Source: Anoxynatronum sibiricum
GTDB lineage: Bacteria; Bacillota; Clostridia; Peptostreptococcales; Tindalliaceae
NCBI RefSeq assembly: GCF_039414295.1
Contig: NZ_JBCITM010000003.1
Span: 248,001-312,000 of the forward strand
Direction of reading: 5' to 3'
Length of the DNA: 64,000 nucleotides
In this document: positions 24,111-33,064 of the stretch, piece after piece
Layout: each line of letters opens with the position of its first letter
Numbering within the stretch: the stretch's first letter is position 1
Notes under the pieces: model-generated
Told to the model about the DNA's origin: nothing
The model's input: only the letters and a program-made list of their open reading frames with translations
Database searches by the model: none
Made by a program: the position numbers and the translations under genes

Positions 24111-25070
24111 ATGGGAAATCGACGACGGATGAATAAGGGCTGGCGGTGGGCATTGATTTTACTGGCGGTGGGGCTTTTTATAAGCGCCTGCAATGCTGCC
24201 GATCAGCATTTGGAGACAGATCATCATGAAGAGCCTGAAAGAGAATCCGGCGTTGACCTTCAGATTTCAGAGACGCATCCATTACGAATTGTATCGCTGT
24301 CACCCAGCCAGACAGAAACATTATTTGCGCTGGGATTGGAAGAACAGATCATTGGCGTTTCCGACTATTGTGACTACCCGGCGGCGGCACTTGAAAAAGA
24401 AACGTTGGGAAGTTCTTGGACCATTAATCTGGAACGAATCATTGAACTGGCACCTGATCTGGTGTTTACCTTCTCAGGTGGGCAACCGGAAGCAGTGAAT
24501 CAAATGACTGCCATGGGAATCACGGTGATTGATATGACACCGGAATCTGTTGAAGCAGTATTTGAGTCAATTATCGAAACTGGAAGACTGACAGAAACAG
24601 AAGCGACGGCAACGGCGCTGGTGGATCAGCTAACCACCGAAATGGATATGATTGTTGGAAAAGTCAGTGAATTGCCGCGAGTTCCCGTTTTTTATCAAGT
24701 GTGGGATGAACCATTACAAACAGCTGGTCCGGGGTCTTTTATCCATGAACTGATACAATTGGCCGGCGGCGAGAATATCGCGGGAGACGCTGAAGGTGCG
24801 TATCCCATGTATAGCGTGGAAGCGCTGGTGGAAAAAAACCCAGCCATCTACTTTATGCCGCCACATGTGGCAGATTTCGACAGTATGACTGAAGCTGCAG
24901 CAGAAGCTTATCGGGATGAAGTGCGCCGGCGACCAGGTTACGATCAGATTGCTGCTATTCAGAATGACCGTATTGAACTGATGGAGCCTAACATTGCTTC
25001 CCGGCCGGGGGCTCGTATTGTTGAAGCATTACGCCTTTTTGCAGAAGCCATTCATCCAGAGGTGTTCTAA
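24111..25070 (+). CDS. btuF: Corrinoid ABC transporter substrate-binding lipoprotein
   Basis: Extracellular receptor for vitamin B12 or cobinamide. The signal peptide ends in a lipobox FISAC with lipidated Cys27, followed by a charged linker. The mature part starts with RIVSLSPSQTETLFALGLEEQIIGVSDYCDYP, then GSSWTINLERIIELAPDLVFTF, which is the BtuF/FhuD-type two-lobe fold. Later hallmarks are SIIETGRLTETEATA and ASRPGARIVEALRLFAEAIHP. It has 319 residues. GAGGAGAACGAT precedes ATG 24111. The riboswitch directly upstream supports a corrinoid rather than a siderophore ligand. Confidence 0.92.
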   Translation: MGNRRRMNKGWRWALILLAVGLFISACNAADQHLETDHHEEPERESGVDLQISETHPLRIVSLSPSQTETLFALGLEEQIIGVSDYCDYPAAALEKETLGSSWTINLERIIELAPDLVFTFSGGQPEAVNQMTAMGITVIDMTPESVEAVFESIIETGRLTETEATATALVDQLTTEMDMIVGKVSELPRVPVFYQVWDEPLQTAGPGSFIHELIQLAGGENIAGDAEGAYPMYSVEALVEKNPAIYFMPPHVADFDSMTEAAAEAYRDEVRRRPGYDQIAAIQNDRIELMEPNIASRPGARIVEALRLFAEAIHPEVF

Positions 25071-26111
25071 ATGAGGCAAACACATCGCCGTTCATTGATT
25101 TTTACAGGTCTTATGGGTGTGTTGATCATGGCTGTTGTGTTGGCAGCTTCTGTGGGAGCTGCCGCCATTGCTCCTGGAGACGTGCTGCGAGTGATTGCCT
25201 CCTATCTCCCCTGGCTGGGAGATCGGGTGGATGTTTCTTCGGTATCTCTGGCCCATGAATCCATCCTGCTGCACATAAGACTGCCTCGCATTGCCCTTGC
25301 TTTTCTGGTGGGAGGCAGTTTGTCAGTTGCCGGATCAGCAATGCAAGGGATGCTGAAAAACCCTATGGCCGATCCCTTCATTATGGGAACATCATCTGGT
25401 GCGGCGCTGGGGGCGGCTGTGGCCATTGTGCTTCGGTTGAATCAAAGCCTGCTTGGTTTTGGAGCGGTTTCGATGATGGCCTTTGCAGGTGCACTGCTGG
25501 CAACAAGTATTGTGTATCGGCTGGCCCGAGTTGGTGGCCGGGTGCCGGTAACGGCATTGTTGTTGGCTGGCATTGCCACCGGTCAGTTTTTCACGGCCAT
25601 TCTGTCATTTCTAATGGTAATGGCCTCACGAGATGTGAACAGTATTGTATACTGGACCCTGGGCAGTCTATCTTCCAGGGGATGGCAGCATGTGGGCCTT
25701 GTGGTGCTTCCGGCATTGTTTGGAACCGCTGTGCTAATGTTCTATTCACGTGATCTGAACCTGTTGCTGCTGGGTGAAGATACAGCTGCCAACACAGGGG
25801 TGCCGGTGGAACGGGTTAAACGGGTACTGCTTATCACCAGCACTTTGATGACTGCCTTTATGGTGTCTGTCAGTGGCATTATTGGCTTTGTGGGTTTAAT
25901 TGTTCCCCACGCCACCCGGTTTTTCACTGGGCCCGATCATCGCTTCCTCATTCCTGCTTCGGGGCTGGCCGGTGGTATTTTTTTAATAGTGGCAGATACG
26001 CTTTCCCGCACCGTTATTGCGCCTACTGAATTACCGGTGGGTATTCTAACAGCCATGGCGGGTGCTCCCTTTTTTATTTACCTGTTACGCCGGTCAAAAA
26101 AGATCTCGTAG
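25071..26111 (+). CDS. btuC: Corrinoid ABC transporter permease (FecCD family)
   Basis: A 346-residue integral membrane subunit with about ten helices. FecCD hallmarks: LHIRLPRIALAFLVGGSLSVAGSAMQGMLKNPMADPFIMGTSSGAALGA (about 65-113), YWTLGSLSSRGWQHVGLV, and the ATPase-coupling stretch VSGIIGFVGLIVPHATRFFTGPDHRFLIPAS (about 262-293). Its ATG follows the btuF stop with no spacer, and GAGG lies in the btuF 3' end. Together with btuF and the ATPase it makes the import complex. Confidence 0.95.
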   Translation: MRQTHRRSLIFTGLMGVLIMAVVLAASVGAAAIAPGDVLRVIASYLPWLGDRVDVSSVSLAHESILLHIRLPRIALAFLVGGSLSVAGSAMQGMLKNPMADPFIMGTSSGAALGAAVAIVLRLNQSLLGFGAVSMMAFAGALLATSIVYRLARVGGRVPVTALLLAGIATGQFFTAILSFLMVMASRDVNSIVYWTLGSLSSRGWQHVGLVVLPALFGTAVLMFYSRDLNLLLLGEDTAANTGVPVERVKRVLLITSTLMTAFMVSVSGIIGFVGLIVPHATRFFTGPDHRFLIPASGLAGGIFLIVADTLSRTVIAPTELPVGILTAMAGAPFFIYLLRRSKKIS

Positions 26112-26142
26112 AGATCTCTTCAATGGGTGAGGATGAAGCTTC

Positions 26143-27414
26143 ATGGGAAAAACCATTCAATTAAACAACCTTTCATTTGCCTATAATGAAAGACAGATTC
26201 TGAAAGCTTTGAATCTGGTCATTGGACGAAAGACATTTTTATCCATCATTGGTCCCAATGGCAGTGGCAAAACCACACTGCTAAAAAATATTGCACGAAA
26301 CTTAAAGCCTACCGACGGCGGCATACTCATTGACCAACGGGCACTGGAAACATATGGCAGTGCCGAACTGGCCCGGGAAATGGCAGTTGTTCACCAGCAG
26401 ACAGATATCGGGGCTGCCTTTACCGTGCATGATGTGGTGATGATGGGAAGAAATCCGCATCTGACCCGTTTTCAGCAGGAAGATGCCCATGATCGTCAAA
26501 TAGCAGATCAGGCAATGCAATGGACCAGCGTAGATCATTTGGAAGAGCGATTAATCAATGAAATCAGCGGTGGTGAGCGTCAGCGGGTGATGATTGCAAA
26601 AGCATTGGCACAGGAGCCAACGCTCCTGCTGCTGGATGAACCCACGTCTTTTTTAGACATCCATCATCAAATTGAGATTTTAGAGCTGCTGAAAAAACTG
26701 AACCAGGAAAAAGGGATTTCTGTTATTGCAGTGATCCATGACCTCAACCTGGCGGCTCGGTACAGTCAGGAGGTTTTACTACTCCATCAGGGAAAGGTGC
26801 TGGCACTGGGAGCGACAGAAAAAGTGATGACAGCTGCAAATCTGGAGCAGGCCTACCATATGGAGATGATGATTGACCGTAATGCTTACACCGGGAGTCT
26901 GCAAGTCTGCCCTGTATCACTGCGGCAACGAAAATCCCGCACACAATGCATTCATGTCATCGGTGGCGGAGGAATGGGAAAAGAAGTGATTCAGCGGCTT
27001 CATCAGGATGGCTGGCAGGTTTCCCTGGGAGTGGTCAATAAAGGAGACAGCGATGCAGAGCTGGCCACAAGGCTGGGAATGACCATCATTGAAGAAGAGC
27101 CTTTCTCAGATATCCAGGCGACAACACTTCATTCAGCAGCTATTGCTGCCAACAAGGCCATGGCAGTGATCCTCACCAGCATTCCCATTGGCCGGGGAAA
27201 TCTGGCAAACATTCAAATGGTCATGGAGCAGCAGAAGAGTGGAAAAACCGTCATTCATTACAATACCTATCTCCCTCATGTTGATTTCGATTATGTGAAA
27301 GGTGAAGGAGCGCGATTATTGGAAGAAATGGCTCTGGCAGGGATGGAAAGTACCAATGATTTAGATCAACTCATGGCTCAATTGGAGGCGATGGCGCATG
27401 AAGCAGAAGCATAA
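26143..27414 (+). CDS. btuD: Corrinoid ABC transporter ATPase with a Rossmann-like C-terminal extension
   Basis: Residues 1-255 are a complete ATPase of the iron/B12 uptake type: Walker A GPNGSGKTT (37-45), Q-loop near 85, signature SGGERQRV (142-149), Walker B LLLLDEP (161-167) and switch His199. The remaining ~155 residues are not part of a normal BtuD (about 250-260 residues). They contain CIHVIGGGGMGKEVIQRLHQDG (269-290), a dinucleotide-binding-like Gly loop, followed by alternating strands and helices and YNTYLPHVDFDYVKGEGARLLEEM. I do not know the function of this extension. It overlaps cobQ by 17 bases. Confidence 0.9.
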   Translation: MGKTIQLNNLSFAYNERQILKALNLVIGRKTFLSIIGPNGSGKTTLLKNIARNLKPTDGGILIDQRALETYGSAELAREMAVVHQQTDIGAAFTVHDVVMMGRNPHLTRFQQEDAHDRQIADQAMQWTSVDHLEERLINEISGGERQRVMIAKALAQEPTLLLLDEPTSFLDIHHQIEILELLKKLNQEKGISVIAVIHDLNLAARYSQEVLLLHQGKVLALGATEKVMTAANLEQAYHMEMMIDRNAYTGSLQVCPVSLRQRKSRTQCIHVIGGGGMGKEVIQRLHQDGWQVSLGVVNKGDSDAELATRLGMTIIEEEPFSDIQATTLHSAAIAANKAMAVILTSIPIGRGNLANIQMVMEQQKSGKTVIHYNTYLPHVDFDYVKGEGARLLEEMALAGMESTNDLDQLMAQLEAMAHEAEA

Positions 27415-28969
27415 ACCGAACCTCATGTTACAGGGGACGGCTTCCTCGGTGGGAAAAAGCATTTTAACAGCTGCGTTTTGCAGGATTTTCAAAGAAGATG
27501 GTTACCGGGTGGTACCCTTTAAATCTCAGAACATGGCATTAAATTCATACATTACTGAGACAGGGCTTGAAATGGGAAGAGCTCAGGTTTTTCAGGCGGA
27601 AGCAGCAGGGATAAAACCACTGGCAGATATGAATCCCATTCTTCTAAAGCCCACCGGTGAAAAAAGCGCACAGGTGATCGTGCGGGGAAAGGTGCTGGGA
27701 AATCGAAGTGCCATGGCCTATCACCAAATGAAACCATCTCTGAGAGAGACGGTCAGGGAAGCCTACGAAGCGCTGGAGGCCTCGGCAGATGTGGTGCTGC
27801 TGGAAGGCGCGGGAAGTCCGGCTGAAATCAACTTGCAGGAACATGATTTGGTGAATATGGGGATGGCTGACATGGTTGATGCACCAGTACTTTTAATTGG
27901 AGACATTGATCGGGGCGGTGTGTTTGCTTCTTTGTATGGCACCCTGTTGCTGCTTCCGGAAGACCAGCGTCATCGAGTAAAAGGGCTTCTCATCAATAAA
28001 TTCCGTGGTGATCTTGAGATATTAAAGCCTGGACTCAAGCAGCTGGAGGAACTCACTGGTTTGCCGGTGGTTGGCGTGATCCCTTATGGTGACTTTGATA
28101 TCGAAGAGGAAGATGGTACAGCCGAGAGATTGTCATATCGTCCGCAGGCAGCCGAATCAAATGCGTTACAGGTGGCGGTCATACGCCTGCCCCGCATTTC
28201 AAATTTCACAGATTTTCACTGGCTGGAGAAACTGCCCGGAGTCGAGCTTCGATATGTTCAACGACCTGAAGAGGTTGGTTTGCCTGATATGCTGATTATT
28301 CCCGGTACTAAAAATACCCTGGCAGATCTGGCCTGGTTACGCCATCAGGGGTTGGACCAGATGATCTGGAAGGTGCGGGAGCAGGGTGGCATGGTTTGCG
28401 GCATCTGTGGGGGATTTCAAATGTTGGGTACCTGGCTGCATGACCCCTTGCAACTGGAAAGTGATCATGGCTCCATGCCCGGACTGAACTTAATTTCTGC
28501 AGAAACTGTTTTTGAATCGGAAAAAACCACCACTCAGATCACAGGGCGAGTGAAGTGGTCTTCAGCAGTTCAGGTGAATGGAAAACATGATCAACGGTCG
28601 ATTCTGTCAGACGGCTATGAAGTGAAGGGATATGAGATTCATATGGGACAGACGATGTTGAGTGAAGGAGTGGCACCCTTTGCCCAGCTCACAGACAGAT
28701 CTGGCGGTCAGCGGATGGATGGTGGCATTTCTGCCGATGGGAAAGTGTGGGGCACCTATCTCCACGGCATTTTTGACAATGAGGATTTTGTGACAGCATT
28801 ACTCAAATCTCTTTCTAAATCGGGTGACAGTTGGGATGTTAAAGCGATGCCATCATTTGATGTCTATAAAGAAGCTCAGTATGATAAACTGGCAGCAACT
28901 GTTAGAAATTCAGTGGATATGGCTGCTATTTACCGGATGATGAATCTTTCATCAGGAGACAAATCATGA
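27398..28969 (+). CDS. cobQ: Cobyric acid synthase
   Basis: ATP- and glutamine-dependent enzyme that amidates four side chains of adenosylcobyrinic acid a,c-diamide. The N-terminal ATPase-like half (LMLQGTASSVGKSILTAAFCRIF, then PFKSQNMALNSYIT) is joined to a glutamine amidotransferase half. In that half the nucleophilic Cys sits in GMVCGICGGFQMLG (about residue 336) and the His in VWGTYLHGIFDNEDF. It has 523 residues, the usual length. ATG 27398 lies inside the ATPase gene with GGAGG upstream. The other corrin-ring genes are not in the window. Confidence 0.96.
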   Translation: MKQKHKPNLMLQGTASSVGKSILTAAFCRIFKEDGYRVVPFKSQNMALNSYITETGLEMGRAQVFQAEAAGIKPLADMNPILLKPTGEKSAQVIVRGKVLGNRSAMAYHQMKPSLRETVREAYEALEASADVVLLEGAGSPAEINLQEHDLVNMGMADMVDAPVLLIGDIDRGGVFASLYGTLLLLPEDQRHRVKGLLINKFRGDLEILKPGLKQLEELTGLPVVGVIPYGDFDIEEEDGTAERLSYRPQAAESNALQVAVIRLPRISNFTDFHWLEKLPGVELRYVQRPEEVGLPDMLIIPGTKNTLADLAWLRHQGLDQMIWKVREQGGMVCGICGGFQMLGTWLHDPLQLESDHGSMPGLNLISAETVFESEKTTTQITGRVKWSSAVQVNGKHDQRSILSDGYEVKGYEIHMGQTMLSEGVAPFAQLTDRSGGQRMDGGISADGKVWGTYLHGIFDNEDFVTALLKSLSKSGDSWDVKAMPSFDVYKEAQYDKLAATVRNSVDMAAIYRMMNLSSGDKS

Positions 28970-29910
28970 TCATATTGATTGCCTACATCCTTGATTTAGT
29001 TTTGGCTGACCCGCCTCACTGGCCTCATCCGGTTCGATGGATGGGTGTTCTCATCAGCTGGTTTGACCACCGTCTTCACTGTTCAGAACAATCCGGCCAT
29101 TGGCAAATGTTCAGGGGGGGGATCATGGTTGTCCTGGTGGTGATGGCTGCAGGGGGTGCAGCCACTTTGATTCTGAAGGTGGCGTCATCGTTTCATATGT
29201 GGCTGGGTACTATACTGGCTGGCTGGCTGGCCTACACTTCCCTGTCGGCAAGAGGGTTGAAACTGGCAGCCCTGGATGTACTGATGCCACTTGAACAGAA
29301 TAATCTGACCAAGGCAAGACAGGCATTATCAATGATTGTTGGACGCGAAACTGAGAACTTGACAGAAAAAGAAGTGGTGCGGGCTACTGTGGAGACAGTG
29401 GCGGAGAATTTTTCTGATGGTGTGGCAGCGCCCCTTTTTTATTTGGTGCTGGGAGGCGTTCCAATGGCTATCATGTACAAAGCAGTGAACACGATGGATT
29501 CCATGGTGGGGTATCGGAATGAGCGATACCTGTTTTTCGGACGACCGGCTGCACGGCTGGATGACATTCTTAACTGGGTACCTTCCAGATTATCGGTAGT
29601 GCTGCTGGCAGCGGGAGCCATGTTAACGGGAAACAATGCGCTTCAGGCATTGAAGATTGCCTGGAGAGATGGAAAAAATCACAAGAGTCCCAATGCTGGT
29701 TGGCCTGAGGCAGCGGTGGCGGGTGCCCTGGAGGTGCAACTGGGAGGCACCAACATATATTTTGGCCGACCTGTGGAAAAACCCACCATTGGCGATGAGC
29801 AACAGGAGTTGACCCGTGAAGCCATTCGCAAAGCTGTCGCGCTGTTGGATGCAGCTGCGTTGGTGGCGGTAATTGCCAGCATATTGAGCCTGTTGGCAAT
29901 AACCTGGTAA
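28966..29910 (+). CDS. cbiB: Adenosylcobinamide-phosphate synthase
   Basis: Membrane enzyme that attaches the aminopropanol (phosphate) arm to cobyric acid. Recognisable are AYILDLVLADPPHWPHPVRWMGVLISWFD at the N-terminus, VETVAENFSDGVAAPLFYLVLGGVPMAIMYKAVNTMDSMVGYRNERY (about 142-188), DDILNWVPSRLS, and the end WPEAAVAGALEVQLGGTNIYFG. Several hydrophobic helices are present and the length is 314 residues. The start overlaps cobQ by four bases (ATGA), and AGGAG lies eight bases upstream. Confidence 0.96.
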   Translation: MIILIAYILDLVLADPPHWPHPVRWMGVLISWFDHRLHCSEQSGHWQMFRGGIMVVLVVMAAGGAATLILKVASSFHMWLGTILAGWLAYTSLSARGLKLAALDVLMPLEQNNLTKARQALSMIVGRETENLTEKEVVRATVETVAENFSDGVAAPLFYLVLGGVPMAIMYKAVNTMDSMVGYRNERYLFFGRPAARLDDILNWVPSRLSVVLLAAGAMLTGNNALQALKIAWRDGKNHKSPNAGWPEAAVAGALEVQLGGTNIYFGRPVEKPTIGDEQQELTREAIRKAVALLDAAALVAVIASILSLLAITW

Positions 29911-29939
29911 ATCTCAAATATTTAAAGGGAGTGCTTTCC

Positions 29940-31037
29940 ATGCACGGAGGAAATGTTCATGCAATTCAACGCCAGACAGGTATTCAGATATCTACGCTGC
30001 TGGACTTCAGCGCCAATATTAATCCGTTGGGAATACCTAACGCATTACTGGAGATCATGAAAGCTTCCCTTGAAGAGTCTGTTCATTACCCAGACCCCGA
30101 TTATCACCGTTTGTATGAGTCTATGGCCCGGTTTTTTCAATGCGATCAGGACCGCCTGGTGATAGGCAATGGCGCAGCTCATGTGATCCATGAGCTCTTG
30201 ACACTTCTGCAGCCTCAAAAAGTACTTTTAATGGCTCCTACTTTCAGCGAATACCGACAAGCTCTTGAAAAGTGCGATACGACCATAATAACACTGTCAC
30301 TGAGTTCGGAAGAAACCTTTGACCTGTCTCTTGATCAGCTGGAAAAGCAACTTCAGCAGGGAATAAATTTGTTGATTCTCTGTAATCCCAACAACCCAAC
30401 CGGCAGATTAATCTCGATTTCCCAAATGAAACAAGTGCTGGCCATGTGTCGTGACCACCGGTGCCGATTACTGGTGGACGAAGCTTTCATCGACTTCACC
30501 ACGAATGAATCCATTGACAGTCTTGTGAAAGAAACAGCCCATTGGCAAGAACTCATGGTGATTCGAGCCTTTACTAAAATATTTGCCATACCAGGTATTC
30601 GACTGGGGGCAGCTGTATTGGGAGATGTAAATCTGGCATCAAGAGTTCGAACGCACCTGGTACCATGGAGCGTTAATGCAGTGGCTGAAAGTATGGCGGA
30701 TTTTCTCAATACACAGGAAGCAGCAAATTATCTTTCTCGTTCAGTTGCATTGGTGACAGCAGAACGGGAATGGATTTTCAGCAAACTGCAAAAAATAGCT
30801 GGATTGAAGCCAGTGCCGGGAAGTGCCAACTATCTGCTGGTTGCCCTTGATGAATCTGCTCCGCCGGTGGAGGCGTTGCAGCAATACTTGCTTCAACATG
30901 GTATTATGATACGCAACTGCAGCAACTACGAGGGTCTTCATCATCATTGGTTTCGTGTGGCGGTACGCAGACGTGAAGAGAATCAGAAACTGATTGACCA
31001 TCTTAACTGTTTTTTAACACAAAATGCACAGAATTAA
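29940..31037 (+). CDS. cobD: Threonine-phosphate decarboxylase (PLP-dependent)
   Basis: Makes (R)-1-amino-2-propanol phosphate, the substrate of CbiB, from threonine phosphate. It is a class I/II aminotransferase-fold protein of 365 residues that begins MHGGNVHAIQRQTG...LDFSANINPLG, the typical CobD opening. The PLP pocket shows NPNNPTGRLI, DEAFIDF and the Schiff-base Lys in RAFTKIFAIPGIRLGA. HisC-type aminotransferases look similar, but the N-terminus and the position after cbiB favour CobD. AAAGGGA at 29924-29930 supports ATG 29940; a GTG at 29931 abuts the site. Confidence 0.92.
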   Translation: MHGGNVHAIQRQTGIQISTLLDFSANINPLGIPNALLEIMKASLEESVHYPDPDYHRLYESMARFFQCDQDRLVIGNGAAHVIHELLTLLQPQKVLLMAPTFSEYRQALEKCDTTIITLSLSSEETFDLSLDQLEKQLQQGINLLILCNPNNPTGRLISISQMKQVLAMCRDHRCRLLVDEAFIDFTTNESIDSLVKETAHWQELMVIRAFTKIFAIPGIRLGAAVLGDVNLASRVRTHLVPWSVNAVAESMADFLNTQEAANYLSRSVALVTAEREWIFSKLQKIAGLKPVPGSANYLLVALDESAPPVEALQQYLLQHGIMIRNCSNYEGLHHHWFRVAVRRREENQKLIDHLNCFLTQNAQN

Positions 31038-31133
31038 CGGGAAAAGGTTTTTCTCTTTGAATATATTGGGTATGTATTCACTGCGTTTGTCGTGTATTTC
31101 ATGAAACAACTCAAATTAAAAGGAGGATGTGTA

Positions 31134-32906
31134 ATGATGACAGGCAAAGTAAACAGGAAGCTGCTCCTGTGGGTGATGGTGATTGCCCTGATGTTCAGCA
31201 GTTTTGGAACCCTGGTGGTATTTGCGGACGAGCACGCAGAATCGTTAATTATTTTGCATACCAATGATATTCACGGTCGGGGAGAGGCATTTGGCAAACT
31301 GGCAACACTTGTCAGCCAATATCGCGGCGGTGACCATCAGGTACTGCTCCTGGATGCAGGAGATACCTTTCATGGGATTCCCTTTGCCACGGTGCCTGAA
31401 GGTGCCAGCATTGCCACGCTCATGAATGCTGTCGGGTACGATGCCATGACCGCCGGGAACCATGACTTTAATTACGGGCAAAGTCGATTGGTGGCACTGG
31501 ATGGACTGACAGATTTTCCGATTCTGGCAGCCAATGTTTACAAAGCTGATGGTACCCGATTGCTGGATCCATATGTGCTGGTTGAAATGGATGGTTTTAC
31601 TGTGGGCATTTTTGGACTGGCCACGCCTGAAACCCTGTTCAAAACCCATCCAAACAATGTGACCGGACTGACTTTTGCTGATCCTGTGAGCGAAGCAGCA
31701 GCAATGGTGGAAGAGCTGAAAGATATGGCAGATGTGATTATCGCCATTGGTCATTTGGGAATCGACGAAGAAACGGAGTATGCGGCACGCAGTAACGCAG
31801 TGGCGACAGAGGTTGATGGCATTCATGTCTTTGTTGATGGTCACAGCCATGACCTGTTGGAAGATGGTATGATGGCTGGTGACACACTTATCGTCAGCGC
31901 TGGATACCATGGAAGTCACATGGGTATTGTCGAGCTGAGTATTGTGGACGGCCAGGTTGTTGAAACAATGGCAGGAGTAGTTGTTGTCAGCGGAGATGAA
32001 GAGCTTGAGGCAAATGAAGCGGTGACAGAAATCTTTGCGGCTCAACAGGCTGAGCTGGAAGAAATGTTGGCTGAACCACTTGGAAGCACAGCAGTGAAGC
32101 TTGAAGGTGAACGAGACTTTGTGAGAACCGGTGAAACCAATCTTGGAAATCTGATTGCAGATGTCCTCAAAAATGCTTCGGGAGCAGATATTGCCTTCAC
32201 CAATGGCGGCGGTATCAGAGCTAGTATTGAAGCTGGTGTGATCACGCGGGGTGATGTTGTCACAGCATTTCCTTTCGGCAACAACATTGAGGTTAAAGAA
32301 GTGACGGGTGCCGTCGTGAAAGAAATACTGGAACACGGTACACGTGCCTATCCTGAAGCCAGCGGCGGGTTCCCCCACGTGGCAGGGATGTCTTATCAGA
32401 TAGACCTGAGCCGTTCTGTGGGTGATCGAATTGTCAACCTGATGGTGAATGGTGAGCCCATTGATATGGAAGCAAGCTATCTACTGGCGACCAATGATTT
32501 CCTGGCAGCTGGAGGAGATGACTACACCATGTTGGGCGGACTGCCTACAGTCGCACGTATGATGGCCATGGATGAAGCGCTGGCAGATTATTTGGCAGCA
32601 GCTGGCGAAATTGCACCGGAGGTGGAAAGCCGAATCACTGTTGCAGGAGAGTTGCCTGAGGCAGTGGAAGAGGAACCCGCAATAGAAGTTCCGATGATGG
32701 ATGATCATATGACAGACGAGCCTGAAACCGCACCAATGCCAATGCCTGTTTCGGAACATGGCATCCACGTGGTTCAGCCGGGTGAAGTACTGTGGCGTAT
32801 TGCTCAACAACATCACACCACATGGGAGATGTTGGCAGAAATGAATCAACTTGCAAACCCGCATTTGATTTTCCCTGGACAGGAAATAGCTTATCCTGCC
32901 CATTAA
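31134..32906 (+). CDS. Secreted 5'-nucleotidase family metallophosphoesterase with C-terminal LysM
   Basis: An extracellular enzyme of 590 residues. A signal peptide with probable cleavage after VVFA (residue 31) is followed by the metallophosphatase domain: ILHTNDIHGR, LLDAGDTFHG, TAGNHDFNYG and DGHSHDLLE are the two-metal ligands. Then comes the 5'-nucleotidase C-terminal domain (FTNGGGIRASIEAGVITRGDV...AFPFGN, about 358-392, substrate pocket). An acidic/Met-rich linker leads to a LysM repeat (about 545-590: HVVQPGEVLWRIAQQHHTTWEMLAEMNQL) that would hold it on the cell wall. It likely releases nucleosides from external nucleotides, which would feed the nucleoside transporter at 52.6 kb. AAAGGAGG precedes ATG 31134. 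Confidence 0.93.
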   Translation: MMTGKVNRKLLLWVMVIALMFSSFGTLVVFADEHAESLIILHTNDIHGRGEAFGKLATLVSQYRGGDHQVLLLDAGDTFHGIPFATVPEGASIATLMNAVGYDAMTAGNHDFNYGQSRLVALDGLTDFPILAANVYKADGTRLLDPYVLVEMDGFTVGIFGLATPETLFKTHPNNVTGLTFADPVSEAAAMVEELKDMADVIIAIGHLGIDEETEYAARSNAVATEVDGIHVFVDGHSHDLLEDGMMAGDTLIVSAGYHGSHMGIVELSIVDGQVVETMAGVVVVSGDEELEANEAVTEIFAAQQAELEEMLAEPLGSTAVKLEGERDFVRTGETNLGNLIADVLKNASGADIAFTNGGGIRASIEAGVITRGDVVTAFPFGNNIEVKEVTGAVVKEILEHGTRAYPEASGGFPHVAGMSYQIDLSRSVGDRIVNLMVNGEPIDMEASYLLATNDFLAAGGDDYTMLGGLPTVARMMAMDEALADYLAAAGEIAPEVESRITVAGELPEAVEEEPAIEVPMMDDHMTDEPETAPMPMPVSEHGIHVVQPGEVLWRIAQQHHTTWEMLAEMNQLANPHLIFPGQEIAYPAH

Positions 32907-32937
32907 AGACATTTCCTATCATCTCAAGACACGCGAC

Positions 32938-32967
32938 AAACAAACGCAAACAAACGCAAACAAACGC
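32938..32967. repeat. Three perfect 10-bp tandem repeats
   Basis: AAACAAACGC occurs three times in a row directly between the nucleotidase stop and its terminator. The flanks ACGCGAC and CAATAAGC break the pattern. A short slippage-prone microsatellite is the simplest reading. Confidence 0.9.
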
Positions 32968-32978
32968 CAATAAGCATT

Positions 32979-33024
32979 AAAAAACACAGAAACCCTCCAC
33001 ATTGGGAGGGTTTCTGTGTTTTTT
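32979..33024. terminator. Bidirectional terminator between the nucleotidase and degV
   Basis: A long stem pairs AAAACACAGAAACCCTCC (32981-32998) with the mirror stretch ending in TGTGTTTTTT (to 33024). The loop is only about six bases. A and T runs on both sides let it serve both converging transcripts. Confidence 0.9.
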
Positions 33025-33064
33025 GAGATTTCAAGAACTATATTGTACTCACATTAGCAGTTGC

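Noticed and set aside
31245..32378. A 377-residue open frame on the minus strand opposite the 5'-nucleotidase gene
   Set aside because: It lies entirely within a gene with clear family motifs, has no ribosome site and a Cys/His-rich unfolded composition typical of an antisense shadow.
32938..32967. CRISPR-like repeats
   Set aside because: Repeats are 10 bp and directly adjacent without spacers, and no cas gene is near.
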